A stretch of 64,000 nt of DNA, taken from positions 372,001 to 436,000 of the forward strand of contig NZ_BPFX01000003.1 in NCBI RefSeq assembly GCF_019655855.1. The letters are read 5' to 3'. Shown piece after piece: positions 1 to 13,703 of the stretch (its first letter is position 1; each line of letters begins with the position of its first letter). The notes under the pieces were generated by a model, which saw only the letters and a list, made by a program, of their open reading frames with translations, did no database searches and was not told where the DNA came from. This DNA is from Pseudomonas paralcaligenes. GTDB lineage: Bacteria > Pseudomonadota > Gammaproteobacteria > Pseudomonadales > Pseudomonadaceae. A program made the position numbers and the translations under genes.

Positions 1-110
1 GCCTGCTGGGGGCGGAGGAGAAGCTCGATCAGCACTTCGTGCGCGACTGGCTGCTGCCCTTCGCGCCCTGGCGGGCGCTGGTGGCGGCCCATCTCTGGGC
101 CATGTCGTAA
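1..110 (+). CDS. C-terminal tail of a truncated gene, possibly a DNA-3-methyladenine glycosylase
   Basis: Only the last 35 codons are in the window; the frame begins at base 3 and ends at TAA 108-110. The peptide ends with PFAPWRALVAAHLWAMS. This resembles the PWRsyAalhLW ending of AlkA-type HhH-GPD glycosylases, which remove alkylated bases. That is a family resemblance from a very short piece, so the assignment is tentative. The gene converges on the transglycosylase at 186-1481, with about 75 bases between the stops. Confidence 0.35.
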   Translation, partial: LLGAEEKLDQHFVRDWLLPFAPWRALVAAHLWAMS

Positions 111-185
111 GCTCTCGGAAGTCGCCAAGGCCCGCGAGTCGGGCCTCTCTCCAACAGCGCCCGACCTACGCGCAGCAGCCTTTGC

Positions 186-1481
186 TCAGCGCAGCCGTTG
201 CAGCAGCGCCGGCGTCGGGTAGCCGTCGGCCGGCAGGCCCAGGCTCTGCTGGAAGGCGCGCACGGCACGGCGGGTGTTGGCGCCGATGATGCCGTCGGCC
301 GCGCCGGGCTCGTAGCCCTTGGCGGCCAGGCTTTCCTGCAGTTCGATGCGCTCGCTACGGCCCAGCGGGCGCTCGTCCTTCGGCCAGGTGGCCTGCAGCG
401 GCGCGGCGCCGTTCAGGCGCTGGCCGAGCAGGCCCACGGCCAGGGCATAGGATGACGAGTTGTTGTACTTGAGGATGGCGCCGAAGTTGCGGAACACCAG
501 GAAGGCTGGGCCGCGATGGCCGGCCGGCAGCAGCAGGTAGCCGGTGTCGTCCGGGGCGACGCTGGGTGGCGTGCCCTTCACACCGAGCGCTTGCCACTGG
601 GCGTAGGTCTTGCGGATCTCGGTGTCGGCCAGGGCGTAGTCGAAGCCGCTGGGCAGCGCCACCGGGATGCCCCAGGCGTGGCCCTTCTGCCAGCCGGAGG
701 CCTGCAGGTAATGGGCGGCCGAGGCCAGGGCGTCGGCGCTGGAGTTCCAGATGTCGCGGCGGCCGTCGCCGTCGAAGTCCACGGCATGGGTCAGGTAGGT
801 GGTGGGGATGAACTGGGTCTGGCCCATGGCACCCGCCCAGGAGCCGCGCAGGCCGGTGCTGGTGATGTCACCGCTCTGCAGGATCTGCAGAGCGGCCAGC
901 AACTGGTCCTCGGCGAACTGCGGGCGGCGCCCTTCGTAGGCCAGAGTGGCCAGGGAGCGGATCACCGACTGTTCGCCCATGAACTGGCCGAAGCTGCTCT
1001 CCATGCCCCAGATGGCGACCAGCGTCTCGCGGTCGACGCCGTAGCGCTCCTCGATGGCGTCCAGCGTGGCGGCATGCTGGGCCAGCAGGGCCTGGCCCTT
1101 GCGCACCCGCACCGGCGAGATGGCGCCGTCCAGGTACTCCCACACCGGCCGGCTGAACTCCGGCTGGGCACGGTCGGCAGTCACCACGCTCATGTCCGGC
1201 GTCACGCCGGCGAAGACCTGGTCGAACAGGTTTTCCGGAATGCCGCTGGCGAGGGCCTTGAGGCGGAAGCGGTCGCGCCAGTCGTCGAAGCTCAGGGCGG
1301 GGGCCGGTTCGGCTTCTTCCTTGGCCACGGGTGCACTCGGCTCGGCCTGCTGCGGCTGCGCGACGAGCTTGGCAGAGGTCAGCTGGGGGGCGGGATTCGG
1401 GGTCTCGGCGCAGGCGCCCAGGAAGATCGCGGCGCCGGCGAGCAGGCAGCTCAGGCGGCCATTGGCGGAAAGCTGGAACAT
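186..1481 (-). CDS. Lytic murein transglycosylase, MltB/SltB family, lipoprotein with C-terminal peptidoglycan-binding domain
   Basis: 431 residues. It cleaves the glycan strands of peptidoglycan to 1,6-anhydromuramic ends. The start at 1481 gives a lipoprotein signal (MFQLSANGRLSC...) with lipobox LGAC; an upstream in-frame ATG would bury that signal and is rejected. The central SLT_2 domain has the catalytic glutamate in IWGMESSFGQ and the family signature AGAMGQTQFIPTTY. The last 60 or so residues form a PG_binding_1 domain (DGIIGANTRRAVRAFQQ). As a lipoprotein it probably acts at the outer membrane. It is the last gene of the minus-strand group and corresponds, as I recall, to PA3992 of PAO1. 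Confidence 0.9.
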   Translation of the reverse strand: MFQLSANGRLSCLLAGAAIFLGACAETPNPAPQLTSAKLVAQPQQAEPSAPVAKEEAEPAPALSFDDWRDRFRLKALASGIPENLFDQVFAGVTPDMSVVTADRAQPEFSRPVWEYLDGAISPVRVRKGQALLAQHAATLDAIEERYGVDRETLVAIWGMESSFGQFMGEQSVIRSLATLAYEGRRPQFAEDQLLAALQILQSGDITSTGLRGSWAGAMGQTQFIPTTYLTHAVDFDGDGRRDIWNSSADALASAAHYLQASGWQKGHAWGIPVALPSGFDYALADTEIRKTYAQWQALGVKGTPPSVAPDDTGYLLLPAGHRGPAFLVFRNFGAILKYNNSSSYALAVGLLGQRLNGAAPLQATWPKDERPLGRSERIELQESLAAKGYEPGAADGIIGANTRRAVRAFQQSLGLPADGYPTPALLQRLR

Positions 1482-1565
1482 CGAGGCCTCTCGGTCTTGC
1501 CAATCAGACCGCGACCTTACCATGCCGGGCGGTTTTCAGAACCCCGTCGGCGTCTCGCGGGTGGA

Positions 1566-1733
1566 TCAGGCCGCGGATTTCACCAGGCCCAGAAAGCAGG
1601 AAGCCTCCCAGTGGGAGGCTTCGCGGCGGTAGCTGCCTTTGCCTTTCTTCGGCTGTTCCTGGCGGCTGCGGAACAGTGGCTGGGCGACGATGGACTTGGC
1701 CTTGTTCGGCCGCTTGGGGGCTTTCTTGCTCAT
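1566..1733 (-). CDS. arfA: Alternative ribosome-rescue factor ArfA
   Basis: 55 residues, highly basic. ArfA recruits RF2 to ribosomes stalled on mRNAs without a stop codon, as a backup for tmRNA. The N-terminal part carries the family pattern QPLFRSRQEQPKKGKGSY, followed by a short tail after WEAS. The start at 1733 has GTGAGGAT about 6 bases upstream. A perfect hairpin at 1600-1622 lies inside the coding region, at about codons 37-45. In known arfA genes such a hairpin causes truncated, non-stop mRNA, so that ArfA is made only when tmRNA fails. The gene lies downstream of holA. Confidence 0.88.
   Translation of the reverse strand: MSKKAPKRPNKAKSIVAQPLFRSRQEQPKKGKGSYRREASHWEASCFLGLVKSAA
1600..1622 (-). 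promoter_or_regulatory. Intragenic arfA hairpin (transcript truncation / RNase III site)
   Basis: A perfect inverted repeat with arms GAAGCCTCCC and GGGAGGCTTC and a 3-base loop, within arfA. Established work on E. coli arfA shows that terminator activity or RNase III cleavage at this place makes non-stop messages. The function here is inferred from that precedent. Confidence 0.75.
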
Positions 1734-1826
1734 CGGATGATCCTCACCTGGCCCGCGACGCTGCGGGCGGCGCGGACTATGCGCCGCTGTACGAATAATG
1801 TCCAGTGGGGCGTGGAGAAGAGACGT

Positions 1827-1848
1827 GGTGCGCACGGCGCACCCTACG
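1827..1848. repeat. REP-type palindrome (GTGCGC...GGCGCACCCTACG class)
   Basis: A short copy of the element whose other copies lie at 7733-7753, 42027-42086 and 49538-49557, all intergenic. It lies just downstream of holA. Confidence 0.6.
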
Positions 1849-1869
1849 GCGGCACGTATTACGTGGGGA

Positions 1870-2904
1870 TCATTCGCTCAGCGCCAGGCGCTGGCCGGCC
1901 ATCAGCAGGGCCAGGCGCGCCAGGCTGCTCCAGGGGTCGCCGGCGGCCTGGCCCTTGACCTGGGCGTCGATGCGCTGGGCGTCGATCAGCAGCTGGTTCC
2001 AGCGTGCCGCGGTGTGGCGTTGCAGCGCCTTGCCGACCAGCGGGCGGCGCTTGTCCCAGATCGGCGGGCGGGCCGCGGCGAAGGCTTTCTCCAGCGGTAC
2101 GCCCTGGCTGAATTGCAGGGCCAGGCCGGCCAGTTGGCGCAACTCGCGGGACAGCATGACGACGATGAACAGCGGCTCCACGCCTTCGCCGCGCAAGCCT
2201 TCGAGGATGCGCAGGGCGTGGCTGGCCTCGCCGTTCAGCACGGCGTCTACCAGGCCGAACACGTCGTAGCGGGCGCTGTCGGCCACCGCCGCCTGCACGG
2301 TGCCGGCGTCGATCTGGTTGCCCTCGGCCAGCAGCTTGAGCTTCTCGATTTCCTGGGCGGCGGCCAGCAGGTTGCCTTCCACCCGCGCGGCGATCAGTTC
2401 GACCGCTTCCTGGGTGGCCGCCAGGCCGGCCTGGGACAGGCGCTGGCGGACCCAGTTGGGCAACTGGGCGACCTCGACCGGCCAGATCTGCACGAACTGG
2501 CTGTGCGGCCCGTCGATCAGGGCCTTGGCCCACTTGGTCTTCTGCGTCGCGCCGTCGAGCTTGGGCAGGCTGATCAGCAGCACCGTGTCTTCCGGCGGGC
2601 GTCCCAGGTATTCGAGGATGGCGGCGGTGCCCTTGTCGCCGGGCTTGCCGTTGGCGATGCGCAGCTCGATCAGGCGCTTCTCGGCGAACAGCGACAGGCT
2701 GGCGCCGGCCTCGTAGAGCAGGCCCCAGTCGAAGCTGGCCTCGGCGTGGAACACCTGGCGCTCGCCAAAGCCCTGCTGGCGGGTGGCGGCGCGGATGGCG
2801 TCCTCGGCTTCCTGGCACAGCAGCGGCTCGTCGCCACTGACCACGTAGACCGGGGCGAGGCCGCCCTGCAGGTGTTTGCCGAGTTGTGCGCCGTTCAGTT
2901 TCAT
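1870..2904 (-). CDS. holA: DNA polymerase III subunit delta
   Basis: 344 residues, the usual length. HolA is the wrench subunit of the clamp loader that opens the beta clamp. The N-terminus MKLNGAQLGKHL and YVVSGDEPLLCQEAEDAIR match the DNA_pol3_delta N-terminal AAA-like fold; the C-terminal half matches the delta collar domain. It follows lptE by 44 bases on the same strand, the conserved leuS-lptE-holA operon order of gammaproteobacteria. The start at 2904 gives the standard N-terminus. Confidence 0.95.
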   Translation of the reverse strand: MKLNGAQLGKHLQGGLAPVYVVSGDEPLLCQEAEDAIRAATRQQGFGERQVFHAEASFDWGLLYEAGASLSLFAEKRLIELRIANGKPGDKGTAAILEYLGRPPEDTVLLISLPKLDGATQKTKWAKALIDGPHSQFVQIWPVEVAQLPNWVRQRLSQAGLAATQEAVELIAARVEGNLLAAAQEIEKLKLLAEGNQIDAGTVQAAVADSARYDVFGLVDAVLNGEASHALRILEGLRGEGVEPLFIVVMLSRELRQLAGLALQFSQGVPLEKAFAAARPPIWDKRRPLVGKALQRHTAARWNQLLIDAQRIDAQVKGQAAGDPWSSLARLALLMAGQRLALSE

Positions 2905-2948
2905 CGGAAGCGCTCGTGAAAAGGGCCGGTCGCCCGGCCCTTCTCGTC

Positions 2949-3560
2949 CTACTGGCTGATCGGCAGCTGGATCGGCGACTGCAGCGGCGCCGACTCCTGC
3001 TGGGCACGGCGCGCGGCGGCAGCGGCTTCCGCCTCGGCGGCGGCGCGGGCCTCGGCTTCCTGCTGCAGCTGCTCGAGCTGGGCCGGGGTCAGCTGCTGCA
3101 GGCGCAGGGACAGCTGCTGGATCAGTTCACGGCGCATTTCCTGGCGCAGCTGGCCGGACTCCTGGCTGGAGCCGATCAGGTTGTTCTCGTCGTGCACGTA
3201 GACGCTCTGCACGGCCAGCCAGTCCTTGAACAGCAGCAGGTTCTTCTCGCCACGCACTTCGTAGTCCAGGCGGGTGGTCAGCTGGTATTCGGCGCTGCGC
3301 GCGTTGCTGGTAAAGCTGGCGGTGCGCTGGGTTTCCTGCTCGTTGGCCAGGTACAGGCGGTAGGGGGCGCCGTTGTGGACCTTCACGCCGCTGTTCTCGA
3401 GGTACTGTTTCAGCTGCTTGGCGGTTTCGCCGTAGGCGTTGCGCGCCTGCAGGTCGATCTCCCCGAGGGCGAACTCGCCGCCGCCGGTGCCGCGCAACTG
3501 GAAGCCGCAGGCGCTGAGCAGGACGGTGAGGCCGATGACCAGCATGTTCCGTTTCATCAT
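2949..3560 (-). CDS. lptE: LPS-assembly lipoprotein LptE
   Basis: 203 residues. LptE plugs the LptD barrel and helps insert lipopolysaccharide into the outer leaflet. The start at 3560 is chosen because AGGGG lies about 8 bases upstream; the second codon is also ATG. The signal peptide ends at lipobox [11 protein letters not shown], with Cys about residue 18. The LptE fold region is followed by a long Gln/Ala-rich coiled tail (roughly residues 150-203) ending in proline-containing repeats, somewhat longer than the E. coli protein. It lies between leuS and holA in one minus-strand operon. Confidence 0.93.
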   Translation of the reverse strand: MMKRNMLVIGLTVLLSACGFQLRGTGGGEFALGEIDLQARNAYGETAKQLKQYLENSGVKVHNGAPYRLYLANEQETQRTASFTSNARSAEYQLTTRLDYEVRGEKNLLLFKDWLAVQSVYVHDENNLIGSSQESGQLRQEMRRELIQQLSLRLQQLTPAQLEQLQQEAEARAAAEAEAAAAARRAQQESAPLQSPIQLPISQ

Positions 3561-3619
3561 TGTGTTTCCCCTTGAGAAACCGGCGCCGCAGCGCCGGGCT
3601 GAATCAGTTGGCGACCGTT

Positions 3620-7771
<4,152 letters not shown>

Positions 7772-9283
7772 TCACCTTTTGCGGCGTGCCCACAAGGCCC
7801 AGCCCAGCAGCCCGACGCACAGCACCACCAGCGGCCAGGCGCGCCAGCGCAGGTAGGGCGTCAGCCCCTGCATCGGCTGCACGTCGCCATACAGGACGGC
7901 CTGCTGGAACTGCGGAATCTGCGCCGTGATGCGGCCCTGCGGGTCTATCAGCGCGGTGACCCCGTTGTTGGTGGCGCGGATCATCCAGCGGCCCGATTCC
8001 AGGGCGCGCATCTGCGCCATCTGCAGGTGCTGCAGGGGGCCGATGGAGGTGCCGAACCAGGTGTCGTTGCTCACCGTCAGCAGCAGGTCGCTGCGCGTGG
8101 CCAGGTCGGCGGCGAACTCCGGGTAGACCACCTCGTAGCAGATGAACGGCGCGATGCGCAGGCCCTTGGCCTGCAGCGGCGGCTGGTCGGCCGGGCCGCG
8201 GGCGAAGTCGGACATGGGCAGGTCGAAGAAGGCGATCAGGCCGCGCAGCATGTCCTGCAGCGGCACGTATTCGCCGAACGGCACCAGGCGCTGCTTCAGG
8301 TAGGTGCCTTCGCCCCAGCCGGTGACGGTGATCGCGTTGTAGTAGCGCTTCTCGCCGCGCTCGTTGGCCTGCCGCACCGGCACGCCGGTGATCAGCGCGG
8401 CGTCGCGGTCGGCGGCGACCCGGCCCATCACGCTCAGGTAGCCCTCGGCGAATTCCTTGAGGACCGGCACGGCGGTCTCCGGCCAGACGATCAGGTCGGC
8501 CGGTCGGCTGCTCAGGGTCATGTCGCGGTACAGGGCCAGCTGGGCGTCCAGCTGCGCCGGGTCCCACTTGAGGTTCTGCTCCACGTTACCCTGCAGCGCG
8601 GCGACCTTCAGTGGTTCGCCACTGGCTGCGGTCCAGGCGTGGCCGGAGAGGCCGAGGCCGACGAGCCACGGCGCCAGCAGCAGGGCCGTGCCGGCAGCGA
8701 GCCGCACCTTGTTGTGGCGCAGGCGCGCCAGGTTGATCAGCAGCGCCGCGCTCAGCGCCAGCACCAGAGACAGCAGCCACACCCCGCCGATGGGCGCCAG
8801 GCCGGCCAGCGGGCCGTGCAACTGGCTATAGCCGACGTAGAGCCAGGGGAAGCCGGTGAGGAACCAGCCGCGGAACGCTTCCTGGGCCAGCCACAGGGCG
8901 GCGAAGGCCAGGGCGTCGGCGATCGGCGAGTCGTTGCGACGCAGCCAGCGCACCCAGATCCAGCCGGTCAGGGCGAACAGCAGGGCGAGCCCGGCGCAGA
9001 AGCCGAAGGTCAGGAAACCGGCCAGGGCCGGTGAGGCGGCGCCATAGTCGTGGATGCTGACGTAGACCCAACTGGTGCCGCTGAGGAACAGGCCGAGCCC
9101 GTAGAGCCAGCCGCGCAGCAGAGCCTGGCGCGGCGACAGCCCGCGCATGCCGAGGTAGAACAGGGCGATGGCGACGATGGCCAGCGGCCAGATATCGAGG
9201 GGAGCCAGGGCCAGGGTGGTGCAGGCGCCGCCGGCGATGGCCAGCAGGTTGCCCGGCCAGCCGGGTTGAGTGATCCAGCGCAT
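7772..9283 (-). CDS. lnt: Apolipoprotein N-acyltransferase
   Basis: 503 residues. Lnt adds the third acyl chain to lipoproteins in the inner membrane, a step needed by the lipoproteins encoded elsewhere in the window. The N-terminal half has about six hydrophobic segments. The C-terminal nitrilase-type domain shows the expected triad: E269 in WPETAVP, K330 in YLKQRLVPFGEYVP and C382 in FICYEVVYPE. It is downstream of corC on the same strand, the usual ybeZ-ybeY-corC-lnt order. Here a 227-base gap rich in REP elements separates it from corC, so it may partly have its own promoter. Confidence 0.95.
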   Translation of the reverse strand: MRWITQPGWPGNLLAIAGGACTTLALAPLDIWPLAIVAIALFYLGMRGLSPRQALLRGWLYGLGLFLSGTSWVYVSIHDYGAASPALAGFLTFGFCAGLALLFALTGWIWVRWLRRNDSPIADALAFAALWLAQEAFRGWFLTGFPWLYVGYSQLHGPLAGLAPIGGVWLLSLVLALSAALLINLARLRHNKVRLAAGTALLLAPWLVGLGLSGHAWTAASGEPLKVAALQGNVEQNLKWDPAQLDAQLALYRDMTLSSRPADLIVWPETAVPVLKEFAEGYLSVMGRVAADRDAALITGVPVRQANERGEKRYYNAITVTGWGEGTYLKQRLVPFGEYVPLQDMLRGLIAFFDLPMSDFARGPADQPPLQAKGLRIAPFICYEVVYPEFAADLATRSDLLLTVSNDTWFGTSIGPLQHLQMAQMRALESGRWMIRATNNGVTALIDPQGRITAQIPQFQQAVLYGDVQPMQGLTPYLRWRAWPLVVLCVGLLGWALWARRKR

Positions 9284-9407
9284 CGTGCGTCCTTGATCGG
9301 GAAATCAGGCGGGCAAGGGTACTGGAAGGGCGGGAGGGCCGGAAGCGGGAGGCTGCGTGGGAGCGACCGGGCGGCATCCGGTTGGCCGCGATCTTCGCGG
9401 GTGCCCT

Positions 9408-9486
9408 GTGGGAGCGGACTTGTCCGCGAAGCCTTCTATGGCTCCATTCGCGGCCAAGGCCGCTCCCACAGAGGGGCCGCTCCCAC
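9408..9486. repeat. REP-type palindrome pair (GTGGGAGCGG class)
   Basis: GTGGGAGCGGACTTGTCCGC at 9408-9427 faces GCGGCCAAGGCCGCTCCCAC, ending at 9469. A partial third arm, GCCGCTCCCAC, lies at 9476-9486. The same family recurs at 51358-51419. It lies between corC and lnt. Confidence 0.75.
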
Positions 9487-9491
9487 AGGAG

Positions 9492-9511
9492 GAGGGCGCC
9501 CCAGCGCCCTC
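9492..9511 (-). terminator. Hairpin at the corC stop codon
   Basis: A perfect 8-bp inverted repeat, GAGGGCGC and GCGCCCTC, with loop CCCA touching the corC stop. It has no T-tract, so it is at best a weak terminator or an RNA-stabilising hairpin. Confidence 0.4.
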
Positions 9512-10347
9512 TAGCGCTCCAGCGGGGTCAGGCGCAGCAGGTGCACCCGGCGGCTGTCGGCGTTGAGCACGCGGAAGCGGAATTCGCCGATTTCGGTCAC
9601 CTCGTTGCGCTTGGGCAGGTGGCCGAAGGCGTTCATCACCAAGCCGCCGACGGTGTCGAACTCGCTGTCGGGGAACTCGCTGTCGAAGGCCTCGTTGAAG
9701 GCGTCGATCGGGGTCAGGGCCTTGACCAGGAAGTCGCCGGACGGCAGCGGCTTGATGTAGCTGTCCTCCTCGACGTCGTGCTCGTCCTCGATGTCGCCGA
9801 CGATCTGCTCCAGCACGTCCTCGATGGTCACCAGGCCGGCCACGCCGCCGTATTCGTCGATGACCACCGCCATGTGGTTGTGGTTGGCGCGGAACTCGCG
9901 CAGCAGCACGTTGAGGCGCTTGGACTCCGGCACGAAGGTGGCGGGGCGCAGCAGGTCCTTGATGTTGAACGGCTTGTCCCGGTCCAGGATCAGCGGCAGC
10001 AGGTCCTTGGCCAGGAGGATGCCGATCACCTCGTCGAGGCTCTCGCCGATCACCGGGTAGCGCGAGTGGGCGGAGTCGACGATGGCGGGCAGGAACTCGG
10101 CCGGCGTGTTGCAGGCCTTGATGCTGACCATCTGCGAGCGCGGCACCATGATGTCGCGCACCTGCAGGTCGGCGACCTGGATGGCGCCTTCGACGATGGT
10201 CAGGGCCTCGCTGTCGAGCAGCTTGTTCTGGTGGGCTTCGCGCAGGACTTCCAGCAGTTCCTGGCGGTTTCTCGGCTCATGAGCAAAAGCCTGGGTCAGC
10301 TTGTTGAACCATGACTTCTGCTCGTTGCTCGATCGGTCTTCGCTCAT
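9511..10347 (-). CDS. corC: CorC/YbeX family CBS-domain protein
   Basis: 278 residues. It was historically linked to cobalt and magnesium efflux (CorC); more recent E. coli work ties YbeX to ribosome metabolism. The N-terminus SSNEQKSWFNKLTQAF is followed by two CBS motifs (about residues 65-185, including VRDIMVPRSQMVSI and GLVTIEDVLEQIVGDI) and a C-terminal CorC_HlyC domain. It has no membrane segment. It is downstream of ybeY by 19 bases in the miaB-ybeZ-ybeY-corC operon. Confidence 0.92.
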   Translation of the reverse strand: MSEDRSSNEQKSWFNKLTQAFAHEPRNRQELLEVLREAHQNKLLDSEALTIVEGAIQVADLQVRDIMVPRSQMVSIKACNTPAEFLPAIVDSAHSRYPVIGESLDEVIGILLAKDLLPLILDRDKPFNIKDLLRPATFVPESKRLNVLLREFRANHNHMAVVIDEYGGVAGLVTIEDVLEQIVGDIEDEHDVEEDSYIKPLPSGDFLVKALTPIDAFNEAFDSEFPDSEFDTVGGLVMNAFGHLPKRNEVTEIGEFRFRVLNADSRRVHLLRLTPLER

Positions 10348-10366
10348 GATGAGTCTCGGTGTCTTC

Positions 10367-10825
10367 CTATTCTTGTTCGGCGTACGGGTCGGGATGACCC
10401 AGTTCGGCCAGCAATTCTCGTTCCAGCGCCTCCATCTCCTCGGCTTCCTCGTCTTCGAGGTGGTCGTAGCCGAGCAGGTGCAGGCAACCGTGGATGACCA
10501 GGTGGGCCCAGTGGGCCTCGGCGGTCTTGCCCTGTTCGCGGGCCTCGCGCTCGACCACCGGCACGCAGATCACCAGGTCGCCGAGCAGCGGGATGTCGAG
10601 GATGCCCTCCGGCACCTCGGCGGGGAAGGACAGCACGTTGGTGGCGTAGTCCTTGTGCCGCCAGGTGTGGTTCAGCTCGCGGCCTTCCAGCTCATCGACC
10701 AGGCGGATGGTCAGCTCGGAGTCGGCCGTGCGCTGGCGCAGCGCCAGCTCGCACCAGCGGCGCAGCTGCGCTTCGCTGGGCAGGTCGGTGGCGCTGGAGG
10801 CGTTCTGCAGGTCCAGTTCAAGCAT
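10367..10825 (-). CDS. ybeY: Endoribonuclease YbeY (rRNA maturation factor)
   Basis: 152 residues. YbeY is a metal-dependent endoribonuclease for 16S rRNA 3' end processing and quality control. The zinc-binding signature [11 protein letters not shown] is near the C-terminus. The start at 10825 ([10 protein letters not shown]) is chosen because it overlaps the ybeZ stop in ATGCTTGA, giving an 8-base overlap typical of translational coupling; the longer frame adds an unrelated prefix. Confidence 0.95.
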   Translation of the reverse strand: MLELDLQNASSATDLPSEAQLRRWCELALRQRTADSELTIRLVDELEGRELNHTWRHKDYATNVLSFPAEVPEGILDIPLLGDLVICVPVVEREAREQGKTAEAHWAHLVIHGCLHLLGYDHLEDEEAEEMEALERELLAELGHPDPYAEQE

Positions 10826-11909
10826 CGCGCGGGTTGTCCCTGGCCGGCTGGCGCTCCTCAAAGCGCTCGTAGGCCTCGACGATGCGCTGCACCAGCGGGT
10901 GGCGCACCACGTCCTTGGGCTTGAAGTGGGTGAAGCTGATGCCCGGTACGTCCTTCAGCACTTCCATCACGTGGCTGAGGCCGGACTTGGTGCCGCGCGG
11001 CAGGTCGACCTGGGTGATGTCGCCGGTGATCACGGCAGTGGAGCCGAAGCCGATACGAGTGAGGAACATCTTCATCTGCTCGAGGGTGGTGTTCTGACTC
11101 TCGTCGAGGATGATGAAGCTGTTGTTAAGGGTGCGCCCGCGCATGTAGGCCAGCGGGGCGATCTCGATCACCTGCTTCTCGATCAGCTTGGCCACGGTCT
11201 CGAAGCCGAGCATCTCGTACAGCGCGTCGTACAGCGGGCGCAGGTAGGGGTCGATCTTCTGCGCCAGATCGCCGGGCAGGAAGCCGAGCTTCTCGCCCGC
11301 TTCGACCGCCGGACGCACCAGCAGGATGCGTCGCACCTGCTCGCGCTCCAGGGCGTCCACCGCGCAGGCCACCGCCAGGTAGGTCTTGCCGGTGCCGGCC
11401 GGGCCGATGCCGAAGTTGATGTCGTTGTCGAGGATCGACTTGACGTAGCGCTGCTGGTTGGCGCCGCGCGGCTTGATCACGCCCTTCTTGGTGCGCAGGG
11501 CCACGCCGGCGTCGGCCTTGCCGCTGTCCAGCGCTTCCAGACCGGACTCCTGCAGGTACAGGTGGACCATCTCCGGCGACAGCTCGGCGCTCTTGGTCTC
11601 GCGGTACAGGCGGCGCAGCAGGTTCTCGGCGGACTGGGTGTGCTTGCTAGGGCCGACCAGTTCGAACTGGTTGCCGCGGTTGCGGATCTCGATGGACAGG
11701 CGTTGCTCGATCAGGCGCAGGTGCTCGTCGAATTGCCCGCAGAGATTGGCGAAGCGGTGAGCTTCGAAGGGTTCGAGGATGAAGCGATGCGGTTCTATGG
11801 GTGCGTTCAATGTGGTCTGTTGGCCGCCATTCGGCTGGGGGTGGTTGGCGAAGGATAACCCCACGCGCTCCGGGGTGAAAGTTCGGGCGGCGGGGTTGGC
11901 ATTGGCCAT
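10818..11909 (-). CDS. ybeZ: PhoH-like ATPase YbeZ
   Basis: 363 residues. This is a PhoH-family P-loop ATPase that works with YbeY in RNA metabolism. Walker A is [16 protein letters not shown]; a Walker B-like segment is [14 protein letters not shown]. An N-terminal KH-like region (about residues 40-130) precedes the ATPase. The start at 11909 lies 8 bases after the miaB stop. It has no strong Shine-Dalgarno sequence, so coupling to miaB is likely and a start further in (near [10 protein letters not shown]) cannot be excluded. Confidence 0.92.
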   Translation of the reverse strand: MANANPAARTFTPERVGLSFANHPQPNGGQQTTLNAPIEPHRFILEPFEAHRFANLCGQFDEHLRLIEQRLSIEIRNRGNQFELVGPSKHTQSAENLLRRLYRETKSAELSPEMVHLYLQESGLEALDSGKADAGVALRTKKGVIKPRGANQQRYVKSILDNDINFGIGPAGTGKTYLAVACAVDALEREQVRRILLVRPAVEAGEKLGFLPGDLAQKIDPYLRPLYDALYEMLGFETVAKLIEKQVIEIAPLAYMRGRTLNNSFIILDESQNTTLEQMKMFLTRIGFGSTAVITGDITQVDLPRGTKSGLSHVMEVLKDVPGISFTHFKPKDVVRHPLVQRIVEAYERFEERQPARDNPRDA

Positions 11910-11916
11910 TGGTCGA

Positions 11917-13236
11917 TCAGTTGAGCTGGATCAGGCTGCCGCGCAGGGAGTGGGGCAGGGCACCGTCGATGTGCACGTCGACGAACTGGCCGATCAGCGC
12001 CGGGTTGTCCGAGCGGAAGTTGACGATGCGGTTGTTCTCGGTGCGGCCCTGGAGCATGCCCGGGTCCTTCTTCGAATAGTCGCTGACCAGAATGCGCTGG
12101 ATGCTGCCGGTCATCTTGTGGCTGATCTCGTAGCCCTGCTGGTGGATGCGGCTCTGCAGGATCTGCAGGCGCCGCTTCTTCACCTCGTCCGGGGTGTCGT
12201 CCACCAGGTCGGCGGCCGGGGTGCCAGGGCGCGAGCTGTAGATGAAGGAGAAGGAGAAGTCGAAGCCGACGTCCTCGATCAGCTTCATGGTCTGCTCGAA
12301 GTCCTTCTCGGTCTCGCCGGGGAAGCCGACGATGAAGTCCGAGCTGATGCAGATGTCCGGCACCGCGGCCTTCAGCCGGCGGATGCGCGACTTGTATTCC
12401 AGCGCGGTGTGGTTGCGCTTCATCGCCGCCAGCACGCGGTCCGAGCCGGACTGCACGGGCAGGTGGAGGAATTTGACCAGCTGCGGGATGTCGGCGTGGG
12501 CCTGGATGATGGCGTCGGAGAACTCCAGCGGGTGGCTGGTGGTGTAGCGGATGCGCTCGATGCCGTCGATGGTCGCCACCGCGTAGAGCAGGTCGGCGAA
12601 GTCGCTGCCGTCGTGGCGGTAGCCATTGACGTTCTGGCCGAGCAGGGTGACTTCCTTGACGCCCTTCTCCGCGAGCTGGGTGATCTCCAGCAGCACGTCG
12701 CCCAGCGGGCGGCTGACTTCCTCGCCGCGGGTGTAGGGCACCACGCAGAAGGTGCAGTACTTGCTGCAGCCTTCCATCACCGAGACGAAGGCGCTGGGGC
12801 CGTCGACGCGCGGTTCGGGCAGGCGGTCGAACTTCTCGATCTCGGGGAAGCTGATGTCGACCTGGGCCTTCCTGGTGCTGCGCGCGGCGTCGATCATCTC
12901 CGGCAGGCGGTGCAGGGTCTGCGGGCCGAACACCACGTCGACGTAGGGCGCGCGGTCGCGGATGGCGGCGCCCTCCTGGCTGGCCACGCAGCCACCGACG
13001 CCGATCACCAGGTTCGGATTCTCCAGCTTCAGCTCGCGCCACATGCCCAGTTTGGAGAACACCTTTTCCTGGGCTTTTTCGCGGATCGAGCAGGTATTGA
13101 GCAGGATCACGTCGGCTTCCGCCGGGTTTTCCGTGACTTCAAGAGCCTGGTGTTCGCCCAGCAGGTCGACCATGCGCGAGCTGTCGTACTCGTTCATCTG
13201 GCAACCGTGGGTCTCGATATAAAGCTTCTTGGCCAT
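11917..13236 (-). CDS. miaB: tRNA-2-methylthio-N6-dimethylallyladenosine synthase MiaB
   Basis: 439 residues. MiaB is a radical-SAM methylthiotransferase that modifies A37 of tRNAs. The N-terminal MTTase domain holds three cluster cysteines ([30 protein letters not shown]). The radical SAM CxxxCxxC is CSKYCTFC, and a TRAM domain ends the protein. It is first in the miaB-ybeZ-ybeY-corC operon and divergent from the DUF1820 gene. Confidence 0.97.
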   Translation of the reverse strand: MAKKLYIETHGCQMNEYDSSRMVDLLGEHQALEVTENPAEADVILLNTCSIREKAQEKVFSKLGMWRELKLENPNLVIGVGGCVASQEGAAIRDRAPYVDVVFGPQTLHRLPEMIDAARSTRKAQVDISFPEIEKFDRLPEPRVDGPSAFVSVMEGCSKYCTFCVVPYTRGEEVSRPLGDVLLEITQLAEKGVKEVTLLGQNVNGYRHDGSDFADLLYAVATIDGIERIRYTTSHPLEFSDAIIQAHADIPQLVKFLHLPVQSGSDRVLAAMKRNHTALEYKSRIRRLKAAVPDICISSDFIVGFPGETEKDFEQTMKLIEDVGFDFSFSFIYSSRPGTPAADLVDDTPDEVKKRRLQILQSRIHQQGYEISHKMTGSIQRILVSDYSKKDPGMLQGRTENNRIVNFRSDNPALIGQFVDVHIDGALPHSLRGSLIQLN

Positions 13237-13366
13237 CAGCGTGCATCGGGTGGTTCGAATGGACCGCGCATTATAGGGGGCGACCGACGAGCTTCCTAGC
13301 GTTGCCTGTCCGCACGCTGGTAAGATTCGCGCCCCCCGATTTCCAGCGGTCCTCTATCCTCCTTCT

Positions 13367-13690
13367 ATGAGCAAGCGCGAACCCATCTACAAGGTGATCT
13401 TCCTGAACCAGGGCCAGGTGTACGAGATGTACGCCAAGCAGATCTACCAGAGCGACCTGTGGGGCTTCCTGGAGGTGGAGGAGTTCGTCTTCGGCGAGCG
13501 CACCCAGGTGGTCGTCGACCCCAGCGAGGAAAAGCTCAAGGCCCAGTTCGAGGGTGTGGTGCGCAGCTTCGTGCCGATGCACTCCATCGTGCGTATCGAC
13601 GAGGTGGAGCGGCTGGGCACGCCGAAGATCAGCGAGGCCAGGGGCGGCGGCAACGTGATGCCGTTCCCCATGCCGATCCCCGAGAAGTAG
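13367..13690 (+). CDS. DUF1820 family protein
   Basis: 107 residues, function unknown, widespread in Pseudomonas and relatives. A recognisable N-terminus, REPIYKVIFLNQGQVYEMYA, leads into one compact domain; the tail is rich in Gly and Pro. It is divergent from miaB, with a 130-base shared promoter region, and converges with the Sel1-repeat gene 13 bases downstream. Confidence 0.85.
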   Translation: MSKREPIYKVIFLNQGQVYEMYAKQIYQSDLWGFLEVEEFVFGERTQVVVDPSEEKLKAQFEGVVRSFVPMHSIVRIDEVERLGTPKISEARGGGNVMPFPMPIPEK

Positions 13691-13703
13691 GGGCCGGCTG
13701 GCC

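Noticed and set aside
578..787. Short Pro/Thr/Arg-rich frames overlapping the transglycosylase
   Set aside because: Alternative-frame shadows of a certain gene.
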